Source: Ruminococcus bicirculans (ex Wegman et al. 2014) (GTDB taxonomy: Bacteria > Bacillota > Clostridia > Oscillospirales > Ruminococcaceae). From it: a stretch of DNA of 64,000 nucleotides. The stretch lies in contig NZ_HF545617.1 of assembly GCF_000723465.1 (NCBI RefSeq), positions 248,001-312,000 on the forward strand, given 5' to 3'. The notes beneath the pieces were generated by a model, which was not told the DNA's origin, made no database searches, and saw only the letters and a list, made by a program, of their open reading frames with translations. Each line of letters starts with the position of its first letter. Position 1 is the stretch's first letter. The translations under genes and the position numbers were made by a program. Shown one piece after another: positions 35,329-44,244 of the stretch.

Positions 35329-36006
35329 ATGGAAAAGTCAAAGAGTTGTGAGGTGAATGTTTTGCAGGCGGTTTATGAATATCCTCCGAAGCTGTCAAGG
35401 GCGGAGAGGCAGGTCAAGGCGGCACATGATATCGAAGAATACAGGAAAATGCAGAGGAATATGTATAAGAATATCCTGCTTGGGGTCGTTATCATCATAA
35501 TTGGTGCGGTGTTTGCAAGTGCGGTCTTTGCAAAGGTCCTGCTTATACTGCTGGGGGCTTGCAATTGTTCTGTGGGCGGGCTTATGTACTGGTATTACTC
35601 GCTTTCACGGGACGCTGATGTTTACACGAGGATATATGAGGATCACATTGAACACTCTCAGCGCATGGGGCTTTCTAAAAGCTATCTGCACATATGTCTT
35701 TACTATGAGGAGATAGAGAAGTCTTATCAGACAAACAAGGGAAGACTCGTTTGCGTGCTGAAAAATGTGGAGAAGTCAAGCTTTGTGGTAAAGGACAAAG
35801 AGGGCAGGGAGAAAGCTTTTGTGCCTGAGGACGGTATGATAGCTCTGAGCTTTCAGGACACTAAGGGCAAGCTTGTGCTTATCAATGACTTTTATGAGAA
35901 GATAGGTTATCCACACAAGGAATACAACAAGATAGAGGACGAGGAGGACGATTATTACTCCGAGGAGGATATGAAGTGGGACAGACTTCATAAGCATGGG
36001 CTGTAG
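35329..36006 (+). CDS. Small membrane protein, two helices and an acidic tail
   Basis: 225 residues by the first ATG, which has no ribosome binding site; a TTG at 35362 has GTGAGGTG upstream and is a likelier start (214 residues). Two adjacent membrane helices (ILLGVVIIIIGAVFASAVF and VLLILLGACNCSVGGLMYW) are followed by a cytoplasmic region of beta-strand character and an acidic end (EDEEDDYYSEED). The architecture resembles YcxB-like proteins. A similar two-helix protein is encoded inside the pheS-pheT operon 1.4 kb downstream. Function unknown. Confidence 0.7.
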   Translation: MEKSKSCEVNVLQAVYEYPPKLSRAERQVKAAHDIEEYRKMQRNMYKNILLGVVIIIIGAVFASAVFAKVLLILLGACNCSVGGLMYWYYSLSRDADVYTRIYEDHIEHSQRMGLSKSYLHICLYYEEIEKSYQTNKGRLVCVLKNVEKSSFVVKDKEGREKAFVPEDGMIALSFQDTKGKLVLINDFYEKIGYPHKEYNKIEDEEDDYYSEEDMKWDRLHKHGL

Positions 36007-36028
36007 TTGTAAACTTTTTGTTAAGCCC

Positions 36029-36057
36029 TTGAAATGTGGGGCAGAATGTGATAACAT
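36029..36057 (+). promoter_or_regulatory. Promoter of the T-box and pheS operon
   Basis: TTGAAA (36029-36034), 17 bp, TAACAT (36052-36057), immediately upstream of the T-box leader. Confidence 0.55.
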
Positions 36058-36084
36058 ATTATTGTATCAATACACTTAAAACAC

Positions 36085-36345
36085 TATGACCGAGAGAGTA
36101 GTTTTGCTAAGGGTCTTCAGAGAGAAGCTGCGGCGTGTGTGCGTTTTCTGAAAGCGGCTTTATATCCTGACAAAATGAAGTTCACTTGCGAGTGGTCATG
36201 CCGAATGAGAGATAGTCTTTAGTAAGCGTGAACGTCTGTCTGCGTTAAGGACGGAAGAGTGTTGGCTCTTTACTGATAGGTGGTATAAACAAGAATTTCA
36301 AAGTCTTGTCCTGTTTAGTCGGGGCAGGGCTTATTTTTATAGGAG
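36085..36345 (+). ncRNA. T-box leader specific for tRNA-Phe
   Basis: The long structured leader has GAGAGTAG near the 5' end, CTGAAAGCGGCTT, then a specifier codon TTC (Phe, 36181-36183) in GAAGTTCAC. The T-box core is TAGGTGGTATAAAC (36277-36290). Its TGGT matches the A73-CCA end of tRNA-Phe. It is followed by a terminator hairpin (AAGTCTTGTCCTG with GGCAGGGCTT, then ATTTTTA). Uncharged tRNA-Phe should favour the antiterminator and raise pheS expression. Confidence 0.93.
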
Positions 36346-36353
36346 GATAAGTA

Positions 36354-37373
36354 ATGAAAGAACAGTTGAAAAGCATTGACGAGCGTGCGAAAGAAGAACT
36401 TTCACATATTGATGACGCCAAGCTGTTGGAAGATTTCAGAGTAAGATTTCTTGGCAAAAAGGGAGAGATAACTTCCATACTTAAGCAAATGGGCAAGCTT
36501 TCCGCAGAGGAAAGACCTGTTATCGGTCAGCTTGCAAACAAGGTAAGAGCTGATATCGAGAATGCTCTCAATAAGCGTAAGGAAGAGCTTAAGAGCAAAA
36601 TGGAGCAGGTAAGGCTTACAGAGGAAGCTATAGATGTTACGCTTCCGGGCAAGAAAACAAGAATAGGCAGACCTCACCCTCTGAACGCTACTCTTGAAGA
36701 GGTAGAGGAAGTGTTCCTTGGCATGGGCTTTGATATCGTTGACGGTCCAGAGGTTGAAACAGACCATTATTGCTTCGAGGCACTGAATATGCCTAAATCT
36801 CACCCTGCTAGAGATACGCAGGATACATTCTACATCAATGAGAACGTTGTTCTTAGAACACAGACTTCTTCTGTTCAGATAAGAACAATGGAAAAGAGAA
36901 AGCCGCCTATCAGAATTATTTCACCTGGCAGAGTTTACCGTTCTGACACAGTGGACGCTACACATTCACCGCTGTTCCACCAGATAGAGGGTCTTGTTAT
37001 TGACAAGGGCATCACTATGGCTGACCTTAAGGGTACGCTGGAGCTTCTTATGAAGCGTCTTTATGGCGAGGACACTCAGATAAGACTTCGTCCGCACCAC
37101 TTCCCATACACAGAGCCTTCTGCTGAAGTTGACCTTATGTGCTTCAACTGCCATGGCAAGGGTTGTTCAATGTGCAAGCAGGAGGGCTGGGTAGAGCTTC
37201 TCGGCGCAGGTATGGTACACCCTAAGGTACTTGAGGGCTGTGGCATTGACCCTGAGGTTTACAGCGGATTTGCATTTGGTATCGGTCTTGAAAGAATAAC
37301 AATGGGCAGATACAACATCAATGACATGCGTCTGCTTTATGAGAACGATATGAGATTTTTAGAGCAGTTCTGA
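36354..37373 (+). CDS. pheS: Phenylalanine-tRNA ligase alpha subunit
   Basis: 339 residues. The N-terminal coiled-coil arm is followed by the class II core: motif 2 in RVYRSDTVDATHSPLFHQIEG, and motif 3 in GFAFGIGLERITMGRY. The Phe-binding segment is HPARDTQDTF. AGGAGG lies 10 nt upstream. It is the first gene of the T-box operon. The stop shares a base with the next ATG (TGATG). Confidence 0.97.
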   Translation: MKEQLKSIDERAKEELSHIDDAKLLEDFRVRFLGKKGEITSILKQMGKLSAEERPVIGQLANKVRADIENALNKRKEELKSKMEQVRLTEEAIDVTLPGKKTRIGRPHPLNATLEEVEEVFLGMGFDIVDGPEVETDHYCFEALNMPKSHPARDTQDTFYINENVVLRTQTSSVQIRTMEKRKPPIRIISPGRVYRSDTVDATHSPLFHQIEGLVIDKGITMADLKGTLELLMKRLYGEDTQIRLRPHHFPYTEPSAEVDLMCFNCHGKGCSMCKQEGWVELLGAGMVHPKVLEGCGIDPEVYSGFAFGIGLERITMGRYNINDMRLLYENDMRFLEQF

Positions 37374-37963
37374 TGAATGAAGTTATGAGCCAGAGCAGGC
37401 TTTACAGAAAGCTTGTGCCGTCAAAGGCTAAGCTTGTAACGTCGGCGGCTATCAGCATACTTATGGCGCTGATAGTAGGCGTTGGCGGTGGGTTATCGGT
37501 CATGCTTGTAAAAGAACAGCAGAGTGCATGGGATATGCTAGTGTTATGTGGGTTTCTGGTGATTTTTCTTGGTATCCTGCTTTTTATCGGAATAAGAGGA
37601 TTTAAAAGGCAGGTAAAACAATACAGAGGGAACCTTGCAAGGCTGGAGCAATTTGACGCTCAGGATATGCTGGCTTTGGAAAGCGAGATAGAGGGAAGCG
37701 AGTTCAAATACAAGACCTTTTATCTACTTGACAGATATATGTATGTGCCTAAGGCTAAACTGCTTATAAAATATACGGATATTAGAGAGTTCAAGACCAT
37801 AGTTCACAGCACAAAGGGTGTCAATGACAGCATGAAAGCTGAGATAACTGATAATTTCGGGATAAAATATACTGTGAACATAAAGCGGTGGAAGGATTTC
37901 TATATTTATAGACCGCTGTTTTTAAAGGACTTGGACGAGAAGATACAAAACTGCGGTAAATGA
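37373..37963 (+). CDS. Two-helix membrane protein between pheS and pheT
   Basis: 196 residues, starting in the pheS stop codon, so translation is coupled. Two membrane helices (about 22-45 and 55-75: SAAISILMALIVGVGGGL and MLVLCGFLVIFLGILLFIG) are followed by a soluble C-terminal domain with many lysines and aromatic residues. The plan is like that of the protein encoded at 35329-36006. pheS and pheT are normally adjacent, so its presence in between is notable. ATG at 37385 is an alternative start. No family is recognised. Confidence 0.75.
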   Translation: MNEVMSQSRLYRKLVPSKAKLVTSAAISILMALIVGVGGGLSVMLVKEQQSAWDMLVLCGFLVIFLGILLFIGIRGFKRQVKQYRGNLARLEQFDAQDMLALESEIEGSEFKYKTFYLLDRYMYVPKAKLLIKYTDIREFKTIVHSTKGVNDSMKAEITDNFGIKYTVNIKRWKDFYIYRPLFLKDLDEKIQNCGK

Positions 37964-37985
37964 TAAGATTACGGAGGAATAATAA

Positions 37986-40400
37986 ATGGATTTGTCAATG
38001 AAATGGCTTGCAGACTATGTAGACTGCGATATGCCGATAAAGGATTTTGTTTCCGCTCTGACGCTTTCAGGCTCAAAGGTAGAGTGCTTTGAGCAGGAGG
38101 GCAAGGATATTTCTAACGTTGTTGTGGGCAAGGTAGTTTCTATGGAGCGTCACCCTGATTCTGACCATATGTTCATCACTCAGGTAGACGTGGGAGAGGA
38201 CGAGCCTGTTCAGATAGTTACCGGCGCTCAGAACGTTCATGAGGGCGATTTTGTGCCTGTTGCAAAGCACAAGTCATCTGTTCTACATGAGGGCAAGCAG
38301 GTGAAGATAACAAAGGGCAAGCTGAGAGGCGTTGCTTCTAATGGTATGCTTTGCTCACTGGGCGAGCTTGGACTTTCTGTTCACGATTTCCCATATGCTA
38401 TAGAGGACGGAATTTTCATTCTTGGCGATGACTGCGACAAGACAGTAGGCAAGGATATACATGAGGCTATAGGATATAATGATACGACAGTTGAGTTTGA
38501 GATAACTTCAAACAGACCTGACTGCCTTTCTGTTATCGGTCTTGCAAGAGAAACTGCGGCTACTTTCGGCACTGAGCTGAAGGTCAAGAAGCCTGAGTTC
38601 AAGGGCATTGACGGGGATATCAACGATATGCTCAAGGTAAAGATACACAACACTGACCTTTGCAAGAGATATATGGCCGGTATCGTTAAGAATGTAAAGA
38701 TAGGTCCGTCACCTCGTTGGATGAGAGAAAGACTCAGAGGCTGCGGCGTTAGACCTATCAACAACTTTGTTGATATCACAAACTATGTTATGCTTGAATA
38801 CGGCAGACCGATGCACGCTTTTGACCTGAGATATGTTAAGGACGCATCTATCAACATCAGAAACGCTAAAGCAGGAGAAACTATCACAACTCTTGACGGC
38901 GAGGTAAGAGAGCTTTCAGAAGAGATGCTCGTTATTGCTGACGCTGAAAAACCTGTTGCAGTTGCAGGCGTTATGGGTGGTGAATACAGCGGTATCATGG
39001 ACGATACAACTACTGTTGTATTTGAGTCTGCTTGCTTTGACGGCGCAAGCGTAAGAACTACAGCCAAGAAGCTTGGCATGAGAAGTGACGCTTCTGCAAG
39101 ATATGAAAAGGGTCTTGACCCACATGAGTGCTACGAGGCTCTTATGAGAGCTTTCCAGCTTGTTGAAGAGCTTGGTGCAGGTGAGGTCGTAAAGACTTAC
39201 ATTGATGAGAATTACGAGGACGAAACGCCTAAGACGGTTGATTTTGACCCTGAGTGGATAAATAAGTTTCTTGGTACTGAAATACCTGAGAGCGACATGG
39301 TTGAATATCTCACAAGACTTGGCTTTGAGATAAAGGACGGCAAGGTAGTTTCACCTTGGTACAGAGTGGACATTGCCTGCAAGGCTGACGTGGCAGAGGA
39401 AGTTGCTAGACTTTACGGCTACAACAAGATTCCAAACACTATCGTAAGAGGCGTTGCTCAGGCTAAGCTCACCGAGGTGCAGAAGTTTGACAGACATATA
39501 CAGAGATCTATGCTCGCTATGGGTCTTAACGAGATATCTACATTCTCATTTATTTCGCCTAAGTATTTTGACAAGATAAATCTTCCTGCTGACTCAAAAC
39601 TGAGAAAGACAGTTGTTATCACAAACCCTCTTGGCGAGGACACCAGCGTTATGAGAACGACTATCATTCCGTCTGTATGTGAAGTGCTTGCAAGAAACTA
39701 CAGCTACCGCAACCCTGAGTGCTATATCTTTGAGAGAGGAAACGAGTATATACCTGTTGAGGGAGAGGTGCTTCCTAACGAGCCTGAAAGACTTGGTTTT
39801 GGTTTCTATGACACTGAAACAAAGGCTGATTTCTATGACATAAAGGGTTTTGTCGAGGGTCTGCTCTCTAAGCTTGGCGCACAGAAAGTTGAATTTGAAA
39901 AGGCTACTGCTGAATGTAGCTTTGACGAGTTCTATGCTTTCCACCCAGGCAGAGTTGCTGTTGTTAAAGTAAATGGTGAGGAGATCGGCATTTTTGGCGA
40001 GCTTCACCCGAGAGTTCTGGAGAACTACGGCATTGACGCAAGAGCTTATGTGGGCAAGATAAATGTTCCTGAGCTTATGGCAAGCTGTGTTGCTCAGAAG
40101 ACATATAAGCCACTGCCTAAGTATCCTGCTACAACAAGAGATCTGTCTATCGTTTGTGATGACGATATTCCTGCGGCTCTTCTTGAAAAGACTATAAGCA
40201 AGGCTGTTGGCTCGATACTTGAAAAGGTAACGCTTTTTGACGTTTACAAGGGCGAGCAGATCGAAAAGGGCAAGAAGTCTGTTTCATACTCCATTTCAAT
40301 GCGTTCACATGACGGCACGCTTACTGACGAGCAGGCTGACAAGGCTATGAAGAAAGTTCTTGAAGCTCTCAAGGCTATCGGTGCTGAACTCAGAATGTAA
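37986..40400 (+). CDS. pheT: Phenylalanine-tRNA ligase beta subunit
   Basis: 804 residues, the full bacterial length. A tRNA-binding (EMAP-like) domain comes first (VVVGKVVSMERHPDSDHMFI), then B3/B4 with the editing site (about 205-400), B5 and the class II-like core. The C-terminal ferredoxin-fold anticodon-binding domain is at about 710-804 (PLPKYPATTRDLSIVCDDD). ACGGAGGAA is the ribosome binding site. It follows the inserted membrane protein gene by 22 bp. Confidence 0.97.
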   Translation: MDLSMKWLADYVDCDMPIKDFVSALTLSGSKVECFEQEGKDISNVVVGKVVSMERHPDSDHMFITQVDVGEDEPVQIVTGAQNVHEGDFVPVAKHKSSVLHEGKQVKITKGKLRGVASNGMLCSLGELGLSVHDFPYAIEDGIFILGDDCDKTVGKDIHEAIGYNDTTVEFEITSNRPDCLSVIGLARETAATFGTELKVKKPEFKGIDGDINDMLKVKIHNTDLCKRYMAGIVKNVKIGPSPRWMRERLRGCGVRPINNFVDITNYVMLEYGRPMHAFDLRYVKDASINIRNAKAGETITTLDGEVRELSEEMLVIADAEKPVAVAGVMGGEYSGIMDDTTTVVFESACFDGASVRTTAKKLGMRSDASARYEKGLDPHECYEALMRAFQLVEELGAGEVVKTYIDENYEDETPKTVDFDPEWINKFLGTEIPESDMVEYLTRLGFEIKDGKVVSPWYRVDIACKADVAEEVARLYGYNKIPNTIVRGVAQAKLTEVQKFDRHIQRSMLAMGLNEISTFSFISPKYFDKINLPADSKLRKTVVITNPLGEDTSVMRTTIIPSVCEVLARNYSYRNPECYIFERGNEYIPVEGEVLPNEPERLGFGFYDTETKADFYDIKGFVEGLLSKLGAQKVEFEKATAECSFDEFYAFHPGRVAVVKVNGEEIGIFGELHPRVLENYGIDARAYVGKINVPELMASCVAQKTYKPLPKYPATTRDLSIVCDDDIPAALLEKTISKAVGSILEKVTLFDVYKGEQIEKGKKSVSYSISMRSHDGTLTDEQADKAMKKVLEALKAIGAELRM

Positions 40401-40528
40401 AAAATATAGTGCTTGATTTGTATAAAGTGCATAAATTTTGCTTTTTGACTTGTTATTTTGAAACAAATGGAGTATAATAATATCAGGCGTATTGCTGATA
40501 TTAATACATTGCAGAGGGGCTGAGCATA

Positions 40529-40774
40529 ATGCACGAACAAACTATGGAATTTTCAGTACAGCACGACAAGGAGGCTGAGCTGAAAAAGACACTTACAATT
40601 ATATATGACGCTCTGAAAGAGAAGGGCTATAATCCTATTAATCAGATCGTAGGTTATATTCTTTCTGAGGACCCGACCTACATAACGACATACAATAATG
40701 CCAGAAGTCTTATTCGTCATATTGACAGAGATGAACTTTTGCAGGCATTGGTGAAGTCCTATCTTGAGTCATAA
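40529..40774 (+). CDS. ireB: IreB-family regulatory phosphoprotein (UPF0297)
   Basis: 81 residues, with the highly conserved centre [19 protein letters not shown] and the [20 protein letters not shown] end. In enterococci IreB is phosphorylated by the PASTA kinase IreK and controls cephalosporin resistance. Ribosome binding site GAGGGGC. In many Firmicutes it is followed by the ruvX/yrrK gene; here a terminator follows, so it stands alone. Confidence 0.93.
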   Translation: MHEQTMEFSVQHDKEAELKKTLTIIYDALKEKGYNPINQIVGYILSEDPTYITTYNNARSLIRHIDRDELLQALVKSYLES

Positions 40775-40783
40775 CTGATATTT

Positions 40784-40811
40784 AAAGGCGGTAGTTTTTG
40801 CCGCCTTTTTT
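40784..40811 (+). terminator. Terminator after ireB
   Basis: AAAGGCGG and CCGCCTTT form a perfect stem followed by T residues. Confidence 0.88.
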
Positions 40812-40904
40812 GTTTTACGTCAGAATTTACCTGAAACGTATTTTTGTATAAAGACGTTTTCTGAACATAATAGTATAAGATGATAAGAAAACGGAGGGCT
40901 TCAT

Positions 40905-41744
40905 ATGAAGATAAGAAATTGCATGGCACTTATTTGTGCAGTTGTAGCGCTCAGTGCTTGTGGCAGGACAGTGATAGTGCGTGAGGGAAATTCATCAGAG
41001 GGAACAAGCTCGGCGGTCATCGAGCCTGTGGCTGTGGGAAAGAAAACAGCAAAGGAAAAGATAGATCTTTCGGGGCTTTCACATGACAAGGTCGGATATG
41101 GTCAAGGCGTTCTTGTGGACGAAAAGAACAGGACGACTGGTGCGCTTGATTTTAATGCACAATACGGCATGCTTAATGCAAAGGCTATAAATAATGATGA
41201 CAAGATATATCTGACCTTTGATCAGGGGTATGAGAACGGATACACTGAAAAGATCCTCGATGTGCTGAAAGAGAAAAAGGTCAAGGCGACGTTTTTTCTT
41301 TTGCAGGATTATGCAGAGAAAAATCCTGAGCTTGTGAAGCGTATGATAGACGAGGGGCATATTGTGGGAAATCATTCGGTACACCATTATTCTATGCCGA
41401 CGCTTGGGCAGGCGGAATGTGAGTCAGAGATAAAGGATTTCCATAAGTATATGGAGGATAACTATGATTATACCATGACAGTGTTCAGACCGCCTATGGG
41501 CGAGTTTTCGGAATTTTCTCTTGGAGTGACGGCAAACTGCGGTTATGAGACTGAGCTTTGGAGCTTTGCTTACGCTGATTGGGACGTGAACAATCAGCCT
41601 GATGAGGGGCAGGCACTTGAAAAGCTTGTGAATGCCGCTCACCCGGGGGCTATTTATTTGCTTCACTCGGTATCGAAAACCAATACTGATATTCTCGGGG
41701 ACTTTATTGACAGAGTAAGGGCTAGCGGATTTGAATTTGGCTGA
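40905..41744 (+). CDS. Polysaccharide deacetylase, PdaA-like lipoprotein
   Basis: 279 residues. The N-terminus is a lipoprotein signal with lipobox LSAC (C19), so the enzyme is membrane-anchored outside the cell. The NodB domain begins with LTFDQGYENGYT, which parallels the PdaA form (FDNGYENG) rather than the usual TFDDG; H-bearing GNHSVHH and RPPMGEFS are the remaining motifs. PdaA makes muramic delta-lactam in spore cortex, so a sporulation role is likely but unproven. The Q in place of the second Asp/Asn of motif 1 is unusual. Ribosome binding site CGGAGGG. Confidence 0.85.
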   Translation: MKIRNCMALICAVVALSACGRTVIVREGNSSEGTSSAVIEPVAVGKKTAKEKIDLSGLSHDKVGYGQGVLVDEKNRTTGALDFNAQYGMLNAKAINNDDKIYLTFDQGYENGYTEKILDVLKEKKVKATFFLLQDYAEKNPELVKRMIDEGHIVGNHSVHHYSMPTLGQAECESEIKDFHKYMEDNYDYTMTVFRPPMGEFSEFSLGVTANCGYETELWSFAYADWDVNNQPDEGQALEKLVNAAHPGAIYLLHSVSKTNTDILGDFIDRVRASGFEFG

Positions 41745-41758
41745 TAAGAGAATATGAT

Positions 41759-41785
41759 GAAGAGAGGCCTTGTGCCTCTCTTTTT
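41759..41785 (+). terminator. Terminator after the deacetylase gene
   Basis: AGAGAGGC and GCCTCTCT pair around CTTGT, followed by five T. Confidence 0.85.
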
Positions 41786-41830
41786 GTTATTTTAGGGACA
41801 TTTGTAGCTGATTTGTAATATGTTAGTCTA

Positions 41831-41859
41831 TTGACAAATTGTTAAAAGTATGTTATATT
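41831..41859 (+). promoter_or_regulatory. Promoter of the acidic-tail surface protein gene
   Basis: TTGACA (41831-41836), 17 bp, TATATT (41854-41859). Confidence 0.7.
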
Positions 41860-41903
41860 TTAAATACGAACAGAAACATGAGTTTCTTTAAGGAGGAAAT
41901 AAA

Positions 41904-43577
41904 ATGGTAAAAAATAAGGTGCTTACACCTGTATTGGCAGGCGTTTTGGGTCTTAGCATAGTTGGCTCAGGTCTTGGCTATTATTTTGTAAATAAAGACA
42001 GTAATGATGGTAAAACTGAGGGCGGCAAGGCTAAGCTTACTCAGGTGGCAGATAATATAAACAACACTCTTGGCACGGCTGAAAAGGCTATCAAGGGCGA
42101 ACTTGATTTTGCTTACAATGCAACGGCTACTGTTTCATTCGGCGAGGGCTTCACAGAGAAGGCAGGTGTCAGCTTACAGCCTATTTCTGTGACAACTGTT
42201 ACAAAGCAGAAGGGAAGCAACACTGCAGCAGATGTTTCGCTGACATATGGCGGAAATAATCTTGTGTCTGCTAATGCTGTATATTCCAGAGATAACAAGT
42301 CGGCTTATGTTCAGATACCTGAGCTTTCTGACGCTTATCTTATGGTTAACGTTGACAGCCTTAAAGACAAGGTAGGCAGTGAGCTTTCTTCACAGGGCAT
42401 TGACCTTGATTCTCTCTTTGATTCTGCTGAGGGCGCTGATGTTGATTTTGATACTGACGCACTTGAAAAGGATTTGGAGGAATACAAGAAGGTTATAGAG
42501 GACTCTTTCCCTAAGCCTGTTGACGGCGACAAAAAGACTGGTGACATTGACGGAAACGAGTACAGCTATACAACTAAGGAATACACTATCTCAGGCAATG
42601 ATGTAAAGGCTGCTTTTAAGGCTGTTCTTGACAAGGCTAAGGACGACGCTACGCTTAAAGATATGTTCAGCAAGTCAGGTGTTGCTGAAGAGCTTGGTAT
42701 GTCATATGATGATATAATCTCACAGTATGCTGATTCTATGGATTCACTTTTTGCAAGTGATAATCTTGACGAAACTGCAACATTTAACGCTTACTACAGT
42801 GGTGATGATCTTGCGGGCTTTAGCCTTGAAAAAGACGGCGAGGGTGCAACTCTTTACACCATTCTTAAGGATGACGTTGTGGCTGTTGATTTTAGCCTTA
42901 ACATGGGCAGTGAGGGCAGTGCATCATTCAAGGGTTCTGCAAATACTGTTGACGGTGTTACAAATGGCAAGTTCACAATGAAAATGGAAACTGCGGCTGA
43001 TTCAGATATAGACGCTGACAAGACTTCTGCTGACGGTGGACTTTCCCTTGAGCCTACCATGGCAGTTTCACCGAGCATAAACTTTGACACAATGGAAGCT
43101 GAGGTGACTCTCAAAGACCTTAAAGAAGAGGGTGACGCATTCTCAGGTACTATCAGATTTGATGTGAATGGTACATCTGATTCTCAGGCTGTATCAGGCT
43201 GGGTAGAGCTTGCTTCTGCTTCAACTGCTGACAAGCTTGATCTTTCTGTTGAGTTTGGCATGAACGGCAAGCAGTTTGTTACAATGGCAGTTACAGGAAA
43301 TAAGACAGAGGCTTCTGACATCACTGTTCCGTCAGGCGACAAGATCTATGACATGACAAATGACGATCAGATGAATACATACCTTGCAGGCTGTGACAGT
43401 GATGGATTTGTTGCTAATGTAAAGAAAGTTCTTGGTGACGAGGTCTACAATATGCTTGTAAATGCAGAGGGTGATCTTGAGTCAGATTATGATGACTATG
43501 GTGATTATGATGATTATGATGACTATGATTTCTCTGATATTGATATGTCAGATTATGATCTGAGTGCAAATGCATAA
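41904..43577 (+). CDS. Membrane-anchored extracellular protein with Asp/Tyr-rich tail
   Basis: 557 residues. One N-terminal hydrophobic segment (VLTPVLAGVLGLSIVGSGLGY) acts as anchor or signal; there is no lipobox. The main body is soluble, acidic and rich in beta-strand-like repeats (TFNAYYSGDDLAGFSLEKDG, GTIRFDVNGTSDS), similar to proteins annotated only as domains of unknown function. The C-terminus is a striking Asp/Tyr run (DDYGDYDDYDDYDF), and a short Asp/Tyr tail also ends the protein at 51546. AAGGAGGAA precedes the ATG. Function unknown. Confidence 0.8.
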   Translation: MVKNKVLTPVLAGVLGLSIVGSGLGYYFVNKDSNDGKTEGGKAKLTQVADNINNTLGTAEKAIKGELDFAYNATATVSFGEGFTEKAGVSLQPISVTTVTKQKGSNTAADVSLTYGGNNLVSANAVYSRDNKSAYVQIPELSDAYLMVNVDSLKDKVGSELSSQGIDLDSLFDSAEGADVDFDTDALEKDLEEYKKVIEDSFPKPVDGDKKTGDIDGNEYSYTTKEYTISGNDVKAAFKAVLDKAKDDATLKDMFSKSGVAEELGMSYDDIISQYADSMDSLFASDNLDETATFNAYYSGDDLAGFSLEKDGEGATLYTILKDDVVAVDFSLNMGSEGSASFKGSANTVDGVTNGKFTMKMETAADSDIDADKTSADGGLSLEPTMAVSPSINFDTMEAEVTLKDLKEEGDAFSGTIRFDVNGTSDSQAVSGWVELASASTADKLDLSVEFGMNGKQFVTMAVTGNKTEASDITVPSGDKIYDMTNDDQMNTYLAGCDSDGFVANVKKVLGDEVYNMLVNAEGDLESDYDDYGDYDDYDDYDFSDIDMSDYDLSANA

Positions 43578-43589
43578 TAGATAAAAAAT

Positions 43590-43622
43590 TAAGAGGATCG
43601 CATTGAGCGGTCCTCTTTTTTT
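43590..43622. terminator. Bidirectional terminator between the surface protein gene and rqcP
   Basis: AGAGGATCGC pairs with GCGGTCCTCT; a T-run follows on the plus strand and an AATTTTTT on the minus strand. Confidence 0.85.
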
Positions 43623-43863
43623 AGCTGATAACACGATAATTCTCGGCTGCTTCTTCTTTTTTTACATACTCGGTGACATTGAGAACTTCCACCTTGACAA
43701 GCTTCTGACCCATATTTATGGTGATAATGTCGCCAACTTTCACGTCATATGAAGCTCTTGCAATCTTATCGTTCACAAGCACCTTGCCTGCATCGCAAGC
43801 TTCGTTTGCAATAGTACGTCGTTTAATAAGTCTTGTGACTTTCAGGTATTTATCAAGCCGCAT
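43621..43863 (-). CDS. rqcP: S4-domain ribosome quality-control protein RqcP
   Basis: 80 residues, nearly all one S4 RNA-binding domain (MRLDKYLKVTRLIKRRTIA, then GKVLVND). It matches B. subtilis YabO/RqcP in length and motif order. RqcP works with RqcH to add alanine tails to peptides on stalled 50S subunits. AAGGAGG is the ribosome binding site. It lies downstream of hup, mazG and the spoVB-like gene in the known yabM-yabN-yabO neighbourhood, with hup added. Confidence 0.93.
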   Translation of the reverse strand: MRLDKYLKVTRLIKRRTIANEACDAGKVLVNDKIARASYDVKVGDIITINMGQKLVKVEVLNVTEYVKKEEAAENYRVIS

Positions 43864-43881
43864 ATTTTCCTCCTTTGTAGT

Positions 43882-43910
43882 AAAAAAGACCTAACCCGCA
43901 GGCTAGGTCT
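43882..43910 (-). terminator. Terminator between hup and rqcP
   Basis: On the minus strand AGACCTAGCC/GGGTTAGGTCT forms a stem followed by TTTTTT. rqcP expression would need read-through or its own promoter. Confidence 0.8.
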
Positions 43911-43929
43911 GAGTGGCATAAGCTTTAGA

Positions 43930-44205
43930 TTACTTGTTTACAGCGTCCTTAAGAGCCTTGCCTGCCTTGAATGCAGGAACTTTCTTAGCTGCAACAGTGA
44001 TCTGCTCCTTTGTACGAGGATTGATAGCTGTCTTTTCAGCTCTCTCTCTAACCTCGAATGTACCGAAACCTACCAGTGAGATCTTCTCGCCGTTAGCAAG
44101 TGTCTCTGATACAGAATCAATAACAGTTGTAAGTGCCTTCTCAGCGTCCTTCTTTGAATAATCGCCCTTTTCTGCGATAAGATTGATCAGTTCTGCCTTT
44201 GTCAT
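43930..44205 (-). CDS. hup: HU-family DNA-binding protein
   Basis: 91 residues from the ATG at 44205, preceded by TGGAGGT; a longer frame adds five codons that include that site. MTKAELINLIAEKG, GFGTFEVRERAEKTAINPRT and KKVPAFKAGKALKDAV are the standard HU sequences. It is a nucleoid-associated dimer that bends DNA. It lies between mazG and rqcP. Confidence 0.96.
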   Translation of the reverse strand: MTKAELINLIAEKGDYSKKDAEKALTTVIDSVSETLANGEKISLVGFGTFEVRERAEKTAINPRTKEQITVAAKKVPAFKAGKALKDAVNK

Positions 44206-44244
44206 TGTTTTTACCTCCAAATTATTTTTAACGAATAAAGTTAT

